Of a DNA stretch of 9,361 nucleotides, positions 1 to 5,266 are shown piece after piece. The position numbers and the translations under genes were made by a program. The notes beneath the pieces are model-generated. The model saw only the letters and a program-made list of their open reading frames with translations, had not been told where the DNA came from and ran no database searches. Position 1 is the first letter of the stretch; every line of letters begins with the position of its first letter. The DNA is from Clostridia bacterium (GTDB lineage Bacteria > Bacillota_A > Clostridia > Lachnospirales > Cellulosilyticaceae), in NCBI GenBank assembly GCA_029239935.1, contig JARBTY010000112.1, positions 1 through 9,361 of the forward strand, given 5' to 3'.

Positions 1-58
1 ATCAAATGACAGATTAAATAAAAAACATGCAAAATAGTGTCCCTCTTTGGAATGATAG

Positions 59-67
59 CATACGTTA
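59..67 (+). promoter_or_regulatory. possible sporulation-type -10 element (weak)
   Basis: The bases CATACGTTA fit the CATAnnnTA form of a sigma-K -10 box, and also 7 of 8 positions of the sigma-E form CATACAnT. They lie about 50 bases upstream of the cysteine-rich gene that starts at 119. No convincing -35 element (AC for sigma-K, or KMATATT for sigma-E) sits at the right distance, so this may be chance in AT-rich DNA. Confidence 0.25.
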
Positions 68-75
68 TTAGGGGA

Positions 76-90
76 AGTACTTTTTGTACT
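76..90. repeat. perfect short inverted repeat (AGTAC-5-GTACT)
   Basis: Two 5-bp arms, AGTAC and GTACT, flank a TTTTT spacer in the leader of the cysteine-rich gene, ending 13 bases before its ribosome site. It could be an operator or a small hairpin. The arms are short, so chance is possible. The bases just after it (86-103) resemble the right half of the palindrome at 3683-3714. Confidence 0.35.
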
Positions 91-118
91 ATCACTATAA
101 AACAAGGAGGAATTGAAT

Positions 119-283
119 ATGAGTAAATGTAAGAAAGATTGTAAAAGAAGATCAGAAACAGTATTAGGTGGATGTGAACGCGAAGAAGCACTAGAAAGAG
201 CAATTAGAGAATTGAGGCAAGGTAGCTGTAGAGGAGAAGATCGTTCAAGAAAGCATTGCTGTTCAAAACCTTGCTGTAGATAA
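119..283 (+). CDS. small cysteine-rich, highly charged protein of unknown function (54 aa)
   Basis: I do not recognise the family. The ATG at 119 follows a textbook ribosome site, AAGGAGG at 104-110, with an 8-base spacer; this is the main reason to call it a gene. The 54-residue product has eight cysteines (residues 4, 8, 19, 37, 47, 48, 52, 53), including two CC pairs near the C-terminus (CCSKPCCR). It is rich in Lys, Arg and Glu, with a probable helix around residues 20-34. There is no signal peptide or membrane segment. Such composition fits metal binding or a disulfide-linked structural protein such as a spore-coat component, but that is inference; a weak sporulation-type -10 lies upstream. 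The next small gene (379) is also cysteine-rich and on the same strand, 95 bases downstream. Confidence 0.7.
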   Translation: MSKCKKDCKRRSETVLGGCEREEALERAIRELRQGSCRGEDRSRKHCCSKPCCR

Positions 284-378
284 TTTAAAGGGTTTAAGAG
301 GAGCATGTGAAATTATTTTTCTATGCTCTGCTACATATCATGAGAGATAACAATTTGACTTTTGAAAGGGTGAAATAA

Positions 379-525
379 ATGGAACAAGAAAAAAAGTGTA
401 AAAGTTGTGAGTACTGGTGTGAAGATTATATTCAATGAGAGCATCCAGAACAGCGACAAGAAGAATGTGGAGAGGATATGGTTCCTCCTGAAAAAGCGTG
501 TGAGTTATGGGAACCAAACTGTTAA
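379..525 (+). pseudogene. cysteine-rich mini-protein gene interrupted by in-frame TGA (nonsense mutation or selenocysteine)
   Basis: The ATG at 379 follows AAAGGGTGA (365-373). The frame runs 19 codons (MEQEKKCKSCEYWCEDYIQ), meets TGA at 436-438, then continues open for 28 codons to TAA at 523-525. Both halves share one style: cysteines at codons 7, 10, 14, 30, 41 and 48, plus aromatic and acidic residues, ending CELWEPNC. The layout CxxCxxW, then a later position, then ACxxWEP recalls small zinc-binding-like proteins of anaerobes, in which a Cys would be expected near the TGA. TGT or TGC to TGA is one base change. It may therefore be a freshly broken gene, a sequencing error, or a UGA read as selenocysteine. 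I see no convincing SECIS hairpin just downstream. If termination holds, only a 19-aa peptide is made. Confidence 0.5.
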
Positions 526-550
526 GTAAAATGCCAATTTGTTAAGAGGT

Positions 551-599
551 GTGCAAGGTGAGACTTAAGATGTTGAGTACCACGGTGAGCACCTTGCAC
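551..599. repeat. perfect 10-bp inverted repeat, possible structured RNA
   Basis: The arms GTGCAAGGTG (551-560) and CACCTTGCAC (590-599) are perfectly complementary around a 29-base loop. The loop can form a smaller stem, 563-567 with 574-578 (ACTTA/TGAGT, one G-U pair). No T-run follows on the plus strand and none follows the hairpin on the minus strand, so it is not a standard terminator. On the plus strand the left arm contains AAGGTGAG (555-562), seven bases before an 11-codon ORF (570-605, MLSTTVSTLHL), so the stem would hide that ribosome site. Whether the ORF is translated is unknown. Confidence 0.5.
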
Positions 600-613
600 T
601 TATAGAAAAAAGA

Positions 614-657
614 TTATTACCGACGTATGGTATGTAAAGTAATAACAACTTATACGT
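614..657. repeat. two interleaved inverted repeats with pseudoknot topology
   Basis: TTATTAC (614-620) pairs with GTAATAA (639-645), and ACGTAT (623-628) pairs with ATACGT (652-657). The pairs interleave in the order A-B-A'-B', as in an H-type pseudoknot. It lies just after the 551-599 hairpin, in DNA without a convincing gene. The arms are short and AT-rich, so chance is a serious alternative. With the neighbouring hairpin it is all that I see in the 526-697 gap. Confidence 0.3.
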
Positions 658-696
658 GACAGATAAAATAATTTATTTATTCTCCATAATGAGTAA

Positions 697-725
697 AGGA
701 GCTTGAAAAATTATAACAAGCCCCT
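697..725 (-). terminator. probable terminator of the minus-strand secreted-protein gene
   Basis: Read on the minus strand, AGGGGCTTG and CAAGCTCCT form a 9-bp stem with one G-U pair around an 11-base loop, followed by a short TTTA tract. It sits 8 bases past the stop codon of the 733-1278 gene. The stem is complete only on the minus strand (the G-U pair becomes A-C on the other), which supports this direction. The T tract is weak. Confidence 0.55.
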
Positions 726-732
726 AAGGATT

Positions 733-1278
733 TCATCTAGAAAGAAGATCTTCAATTGTAGCAAGTGTATCTTTGGTATGAATCCTAAAGCGAAAGAATT
801 CATCAAGCAATGAAATCCTTTCTATATCTGATTGAACGACTGATAATTGATAAAGTGTATTTAAGCTATTATTAATAAAATTAAGTGCATTTAGGAGAAG
901 CAGGACATCTCTATTTCTATTGCCAACACTAGGGATAATATCGGAATACTCCATAACTCTATTTCTAAGCATCTTTATATTGTTACTGATAAGGGTAATA
1001 GTGCCTCTGAGGGTTGTGCTATTTATAGATGTATTATTTAGAGCGAATTGCGCTGTACCATATACCTGATTTTGTATCAATCTTATTTCAGTAACAAACT
1101 GCATAACAGCTATTTTATGCTCAGGGGGAGTTGACCCAATAGGAGTGGCTCCACTCACTATGTCAATAGAAGTAGATTCGCTTACTGTCAAAGAGGCAGC
1201 TAATTGCTCGGTTGCAAATGTAGAGATGATTAATAAAATACTTAATAACAATGATAGAGACTTATTTATTTTTTTCAT
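733..1278 (-). CDS. secreted helical protein of unknown function (181 aa)
   Basis: I do not recognise a family. The start is MKKINKSLS followed by a hydrophobic core (about residues 8-22), a typical Sec signal peptide; cleavage is likely around residues 22-28 (FATEQLAA). No lipobox cysteine is visible and the protein contains no cysteine, so it is probably exported rather than lipid-anchored. After a Ser/Thr/Pro-rich linker (about 29-53) the remainder looks like several amphipathic helices, suggesting a helical bundle. The ATG at 1278 follows GAGGG with a short spacer. A hairpin just past the stop probably ends transcription. It points away from the neighbouring lysA unit and seems to be transcribed alone; no clear promoter was found. 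Confidence 0.75.
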   Translation of the reverse strand: MKKINKSLSLLLSILLIISTFATEQLAASLTVSESTSIDIVSGATPIGSTPPEHKIAVMQFVTEIRLIQNQVYGTAQFALNNTSINSTTLRGTITLISNNIKMLRNRVMEYSDIIPSVGNRNRDVLLLLNALNFINNSLNTLYQLSVVQSDIERISLLDEFFRFRIHTKDTLATIEDLLSR

Positions 1279-1353
1279 AGTGCCCTCGCGTTATTTTAAC
1301 AGTCTTCCTACTTAAGATAACCATTTTAAAAAAGAGTATGTATTTCTTTGTAG

Positions 1354-1611
1354 ATTAGAGAAAACAACGAATTAATAGCAATCAAATTTAATCAAGATCA
1401 CGAATGGCTAGATGTGATTAAGAACGTCTTAAATAGATTTAAGGGTACTGAGTACGAGAAGAGTATTAAATATACATATAAGAAACAGTATAGACTACCA
1501 AAAATATTGCATCTACTACATATAGACAAAAATGCTTATTACAAGAGAAAAGATGAAGCCATTGAATATACAGCGTATAAAGCAACTGAAAGAGGGCTGG
1601 TTAGACATTAA
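1354..1611 (+). pseudogene. decayed transposase-like remnant (IS3-type OrfB N-terminus resemblance)
   Basis: The frame is open from 1354 (after TAG at 1351) to TAA at 1609-1611; the only candidate start is GTG at 1414 (65 codons), and no ribosome site precedes it. The segment with KILHLLHIDKNAYYKRK resembles the N-terminal part of IS3-family OrfB, where a KLCKVLGISRSTYYxxxxR pattern is usual. The DDE catalytic core is absent. Two stop codons (1609-1614) are followed by a further open stretch in the same frame to about 1680 (HKRICKY), which may be more of the same element, but that is weak. No terminal inverted repeats or target duplication were found. Best read as a dead fragment between the secreted-protein gene and lysA. 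Confidence 0.4.
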
Positions 1612-1677
1612 TAAGTTAATAAAGAGCAACTGGTCCATAACGAAAGATTTATAGACCATAAAAGAATTTGCAAATAC

Positions 1678-1713
1678 AAAAAAGCTATTGGAGAATTCCC
1701 AACAGCTTTTTTT
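1678..1713 (-). terminator. strong hairpin terminator of lysA (may work both ways)
   Basis: The arms at 1678-1691 and 1699-1712 form a 14-bp stem around a 7-base loop: GCTGTTGG/CCAATAGC on the minus strand with one G-U pair, flanked by A and T runs. It lies 10 bases past the lysA stop. The minus-strand transcript ends in six U, and the plus strand also has seven T after the stem, so bidirectional action is possible. Confidence 0.85.
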
Positions 1714-1722
1714 CAAGTGGTT

Positions 1723-2973
1723 CTAAAGCATATTTCTGATTAAATCTTCAAATGTGTCCCGTTTTCTAATGAGTCTGGTATGACCGTTGGTTTCGATTAA
1801 TACTTCAGCAGGTCTAAATCTTTGATTGTAGCATGAGGCCATGCTGTAACCGTATGCACCAGCATCTAATAGTGCAATCAAATCGCCTGTCTCGGCTGTT
1901 GGAAGCAGTCTGTCTTTGGCAAGGATATCGCCGCTTTCACAGATATTACCTACCACGGTAAAAGGAGAAAGGTCAGAGGATTTTTCTGTTTGAGAGTATA
2001 GTTCGATATCGTGATGTGAATCATACATAATAGGTCTTTGGATAATGTTAAAGCCTATATCACAGCCAAGGTAGTTGGTGGCGCCGTTGGATTTCATAGA
2101 AGTAACATGACCAAGTACGGCACTGGATTCACAAACAATATACCTGCCCGGTTCTATCTGGAACTGAACTTTTTTGCCATAAGAAGCAGCAAAGGCATGA
2201 AGCACTTCATCTAATTTTTGGCCAAGAGCCTGAATATCCAATCTATTTTCCCCATCTTGCTTGTGATAAGGAATTCCAAAACCGCCTCCAAGATCAATAA
2301 ACTCTAAGTCATCAAATTCTCTGGCAATGCTTAAAATAGATTCAAGACTTTGAATATAAGGAGTAGCATCCATAAATAATGACCCAATATGTTGGTTAAT
2401 ACCTACTAAAGTCAGATTGTAAGTCTCAAGCAGTTTCTTGACTTCGTCAATCGTATCAGGGCTTACGCCAAATTTAGTTTTTTTGCCGGCTGTTACAACT
2501 TTTTCATGATGACCAGCACCTATACCGGTATTAAAACGAATAGCTACCTTCCCGCCAGCATTCAGCTCGCCATAAAGTTTAAGCTGATCCAGGGAATCCA
2601 CACTGGTCGTAACACCTCGTTCGATAGCATAAAGCATATCTTCTTTTGTAACATTGTTTGGAATAAAGAAAAGTTCATCGCTGGTATACCCACTTTCAAG
2701 AGCAAGGAATATTTCGCCGGGGCTCATCACATCAGCATGCAGACCTTCTTCGCGAACTATTTTTAATAAATGGATATTAGTATTAGCTTTTATAGAGTAA
2801 TGAGGAACAAAGTTTTCATAAGAAACTAAGTTTTTCATCTCGCGGCAGCGTGTTCTAAGAATGTTTTCATTATACACGTAAAGGGGACTGCCATATTGTT
2901 CAATCAAATTAAATACATCATTGTCACCATAAAAATTTGTTTCTTGTGTAAAAGTGCCATTTAAAGTATACAT
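1723..2973 (-). CDS. lysA: diaminopimelate decarboxylase
   Basis: This enzyme removes CO2 from meso-diaminopimelate to give L-lysine, the last step of lysine synthesis (EC 4.1.1.20), in the cytoplasm. It is a PLP enzyme of the alanine racemase-like fold (type III). Visible motifs are YSIKAN with the PLP-binding Lys at residue 62, HIGS at 195-198, the glycine-rich phosphate loop GGGFG at 229-233, EPGRYIV at 274-280, the catalytic CESGD at 345-349, and DAGAYGYSM at 370-378 near the PLP. At 416 aa it is full length. The ATG at 2973 follows AAGGAGG with a 5-base spacer; that ribosome site overlaps the TAA of the upstream regulator gene, so the two are almost certainly co-transcribed and perhaps translationally coupled. 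Since diaminopimelate also feeds peptidoglycan synthesis, control here sets the split between lysine and cell wall. Other PLP decarboxylases of this fold are possible but less likely. Confidence 0.95.
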   Translation of the reverse strand: MYTLNGTFTQETNFYGDNDVFNLIEQYGSPLYVYNENILRTRCREMKNLVSYENFVPHYSIKANTNIHLLKIVREEGLHADVMSPGEIFLALESGYTSDELFFIPNNVTKEDMLYAIERGVTTSVDSLDQLKLYGELNAGGKVAIRFNTGIGAGHHEKVVTAGKKTKFGVSPDTIDEVKKLLETYNLTLVGINQHIGSLFMDATPYIQSLESILSIAREFDDLEFIDLGGGFGIPYHKQDGENRLDIQALGQKLDEVLHAFAASYGKKVQFQIEPGRYIVCESSAVLGHVTSMKSNGATNYLGCDIGFNIIQRPIMYDSHHDIELYSQTEKSSDLSPFTVVGNICESGDILAKDRLLPTAETGDLIALLDAGAYGYSMASCYNQRFRPAEVLIETNGHTRLIRKRDTFEDLIRNML

Positions 2974-2983
2974 TACATCCTCC

Positions 2984-3673
2984 TTAATGATTGGTTAGGG
3001 TCATAATATCTAATTCTGTTATAAAAGATTCCCGCATGAGGCGAACAAGGGACTGATTAGTTGAATACAGACACTGTGAGCCTTCGTGGCTAAGATCCCC
3101 TGTAATAACAGATTGGGTATCAATAATCATATGAAATCCCTGAGGGGACTTCTTCCTGGTCCATAGGGTTATGTGAGGTCCAAGATTGAGCGGTTTGTCA
3201 CACATGATTGTAATTTTTTTGGAGTAGCTTATAGCCATCAGCTCTTCTGTTAAAAGCTCAATATAAGCCGCTGTACTCAAAATATAAAGATGTGAATGAC
3301 AAAGCAATAGGCTGTTCTTAATTTTAGAAAGTACATTATCATAACCTTTAATCGTTACATAAGGCTCAGAGACCTCTAGGCTTTCTGGAAAATGCTGCTC
3401 AAGCTCTATGATTGTTTGAGACATATCACGCTTTGCACAAAGAATAAGTTCTTCTTTAGAAAGGGGAACATACTTAGTAGATTCGCCTTCTGATACATGG
3501 CACTTACCTTTATCCTGCAAACTGTATAAAGCAGCATATACATTGGATCTTGAAATACCACTTAATTTAGCGACTTCATATCCCGTCAAATGTCCGTGTT
3601 TGCATAAAGTGATATACACGGTAGCTTCCAAGGGAGAAAAACCTATTTTTTGTAAAGCTTCATTAAAATTCAT
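2984..3673 (-). CDS. TrmB-family transcriptional regulator
   Basis: Residues 1-70 form a winged helix-turn-helix of the TrmB type: FSPLEATVYITLCKHG, then YEVAKLSGISRSNVYAALYSL as the recognition region and a wing near KCHVSEGESTKYVPL. A short helical linker (about 75-100) leads to a C-terminal domain (about 105-229) of the kind found in short TrmB homologues; the ligand is unknown. Full TrmB proteins from archaea bind sugars and are longer, so a sugar ligand should not be assumed for this 229-aa protein. The ATG at 3673 follows AAAGGTGA. The gene precedes lysA by 10 bases, and a 32-bp palindrome over its own promoter suggests autoregulation and control of lysA. It may respond to lysine or a related metabolite, but that is inference only. 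Confidence 0.85.
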   Translation of the reverse strand: MNFNEALQKIGFSPLEATVYITLCKHGHLTGYEVAKLSGISRSNVYAALYSLQDKGKCHVSEGESTKYVPLSKEELILCAKRDMSQTIIELEQHFPESLEVSEPYVTIKGYDNVLSKIKNSLLLCHSHLYILSTAAYIELLTEELMAISYSKKITIMCDKPLNLGPHITLWTRKKSPQGFHMIIDTQSVITGDLSHEGSQCLYSTNQSLVRLMRESFITELDIMTLTNH

Positions 3674-3682
3674 CCTATCACC

Positions 3683-3714
3683 TTTATAGTAGTATTATTT
3701 AGTACTACTATAAA
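3683..3714. promoter_or_regulatory. palindromic operator candidate for the TrmB-type regulator
   Basis: Two perfect 12-bp arms, TTTATAGTAGTA and TACTACTATAAA, flank an 8-base spacer. The palindrome covers the -10 box and the predicted start of transcription of the regulator-lysA unit, and its inner end touches the regulator's ribosome site. This is the usual place for a repressor to block its own promoter. Binding by the adjacent TrmB-type protein is inference. Confidence 0.75.
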
Positions 3715-3735
3715 ACAGAGTAAAAAGAATGTCAA
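3707..3735 (-). promoter_or_regulatory. sigma-A-type promoter of the TrmB regulator-lysA unit
   Basis: On the minus strand a perfect -35, TTGACA (3735-3730), is followed by a 17-base spacer and -10 TATAGT (3712-3707), five of six consensus bases. Transcription should start near 3700, giving a leader of about 27 bases. The -10 lies inside one arm of the palindrome at 3683-3714. Confidence 0.8.
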
Positions 3736-3837
3736 GATAGTATGTGATATTTAAAGGGAAAATGTTCATTAAATGCCAAATCATTGAGAGAAACGACTTT
3801 GGGTTGATGAATAACGTAGGTTTATAGGTTGTTGCTC

Positions 3838-3865
3838 TATACAAAACACAAATATCCCCTATAAT
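3838..3865 (+). promoter_or_regulatory. possible sigma-A-type promoter of rarA
   Basis: A perfect -10, TATAAT (3860-3865), is preceded by TATACA (3838-3843, four of six -35 bases) with a 16-base spacer. It would give a leader of about 65 bases before rarA. A second -10-like TATACT at 3913-3918 has no -35. The rest of the 264-bp gap between the regulator and rarA shows nothing further that I can name. Confidence 0.45.
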
Positions 3866-3937
3866 ATAAATATAAAGGGATTAAACCACAAATTTCCTAC
3901 ATATTTTATATTTATACTGTTAAAGAAAGGTGAGCAT

Positions 3938-5266
3938 ATGGACTTATTTGAATACATTAATGAAAAAAAAGGAAATAGTGAATCACCATTAGCTTCACGA
4001 ATGAGACCTCAAAAGCTTGAGGAGATTGTAGGACAGGAGCATATTTTAGGATCAGATAAGCTGCTCTATAGGGCTATTTTAGCAGACAAATTACAATCTA
4101 TTATTTTTTATGGCCCTCCAGGAACAGGGAAAACGACGATTGCAAAAGTTGTAGCCCATACAACTAAAGCTCATTTTATTGTCCTAAATGCCACAACATC
4201 AGGCAAAGCTGATATTGTAAAAGCTGTAGAAGATGCAAAAGTGCAGCGGTCTTTATCCGGTAAAAAAACCATTATTTTCATAGATGAGATTCATCGTTTT
4301 AACAAAGCACAACAGGATGCCTTATTACCCTACACAGAGGATGGGACACTGGTTCTGATAGGCGCAACAACAGAAAACCCCTATTTTGAAGTCAATAGGG
4401 CACTTATATCAAGATCTCTGGTTTTTGAACTAAGACCTTTAGGCATACAAGATATTAAAAAAATTATCAAAGAAGCAATCTATCATAAAGATAGGGGGCT
4501 AGGGGTATATAAAGCTGATATCACAGAAGAGGCGATGGACTATTTAGCTGTCAATACAAGCGGTGATGCCAGAAGTGCTTTAAATGCTATAGAATTAGCA
4601 GTTATGACCACTGAGCGTTCTGAAGATGGCATTATACACATCACGACACAAGTATTAGAAGAATGTATGCAAAAAAAAATGCTCCATTACGATAAAAATG
4701 GAGACAATCATTATGATATTATTTCGGCATTTATTAAAAGCATGCGCGGCAGTGATAAGGATGCAGCGGTTCATTATTTGGCAAGAATGATAGAAGCTGG
4801 AGAAGATCCTAAGTTTATTGCAAGGCGGATTGTTATCTGTGCCAGTGAAGATGTGGGCAATGCAGACCCCCAGGCACTCGTTGTAGCCACCAATGCGATG
4901 ATGGCAGTGGAAAGAATTGGTATGCCTGAGGGACGCATCATTTTGGCACAAGCCACGCTATATGTTGCTTGTGCACCTAAGAGCAATGCAAGCTTTCTGG
5001 CTATTGACAGAGCTATGCAGGACGTCAGAACCAAAGATATAGGCGTGGTTCCCAATCATTTAAGAGACGGACACTACAGTGGTGCTAAAGAGATGGGACA
5101 TGGTGTGGGCTACTTGTATGCACACGATCATCCCCATCATTATGTAGAGCAGCAATATCTGCCGGACAAACTCAAACATAGCATTTATTATGAGCTGACA
5201 GAAGAAGGTTATGAAAAACGTATTCAAAGTATGTTGGCAGAAAGAAAAGGTCTCAAGAACCTATAA
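3938..5266 (+). CDS. rarA: replication-associated recombination protein A (AAA+ ATPase)
   Basis: RarA (also MgsA; yeast WHIP/Mgs1 family) is a clamp-loader-like AAA+ ATPase that acts at stalled replication forks with SSB and RecA, in the cytoplasm on DNA. Seen here: an N-terminal SPLASRMRPQKLEEIVGQEH block, Walker A GPPGTGKT at residues 59-66, Walker B IIFIDEIH at 112-119 followed by RFNKAQQD, sensor 1 GATTENP at 142-148, a probable arginine finger in ISRS (R159), and sensor 2 GDARSALNAIE at 209-219. The C-terminal half has the family's own domain, with SMRGSDKDAAVHYLARMIEAGEDP and ASEDVGNADPQAL. Length 442 aa is normal. The ATG at 3938 follows AAAGGTGAG. Its 3' end overlaps spoVB, which reads the opposite way, by 14 bp. 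Confidence 0.96.
   Translation: MDLFEYINEKKGNSESPLASRMRPQKLEEIVGQEHILGSDKLLYRAILADKLQSIIFYGPPGTGKTTIAKVVAHTTKAHFIVLNATTSGKADIVKAVEDAKVQRSLSGKKTIIFIDEIHRFNKAQQDALLPYTEDGTLVLIGATTENPYFEVNRALISRSLVFELRPLGIQDIKKIIKEAIYHKDRGLGVYKADITEEAMDYLAVNTSGDARSALNAIELAVMTTERSEDGIIHITTQVLEECMQKKMLHYDKNGDNHYDIISAFIKSMRGSDKDAAVHYLARMIEAGEDPKFIARRIVICASEDVGNADPQALVVATNAMMAVERIGMPEGRIILAQATLYVACAPKSNASFLAIDRAMQDVRTKDIGVVPNHLRDGHYSGAKEMGHGVGYLYAHDHPHHYVEQQYLPDKLKHSIYYELTEEGYEKRIQSMLAERKGLKNL

Noticed and set aside
301..328. Stem GAGCAT/ATGCTC between the two cysteine-rich genes, possible terminator
   Set aside because: Only 6 bp with a 16-base loop, and no T-run follows it; the T's are in the loop.
355..360. TTGACT as a -35 box for the gene at 379
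   Set aside because: The matching -10 would fall at about 378-383, on the start codon itself.
439..480. SECIS element after the TGA at 436
   Set aside because: Only scattered 4-base complements (ATCC/GGAT) with long loops were found; nothing like a compact hairpin with a conserved loop.
1516..1716. Minus-strand 66-codon open frame
   Set aside because: It is antisense to the transposase-like remnant and runs over the lysA terminator hairpin; composition is that of a shadow frame and no family is recognised.
1..1722. CRISPR array, tRNA or phage attachment site in the accessory part
   Set aside because: No regularly spaced direct repeats, cloverleaf or matching att-like repeats were seen.
3855..3881. 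Hairpin ATCCC/GGGAT in the rarA leader
   Set aside because: Five base pairs, then mismatches; it overlaps the likely -10 box and is best explained as AT-rich chance.
4655..5055. Minus-strand open frames of 93-98 codons inside rarA
   Set aside because: They lie antisense within a fully conserved rarA and have no ribosome sites or recognisable motifs.
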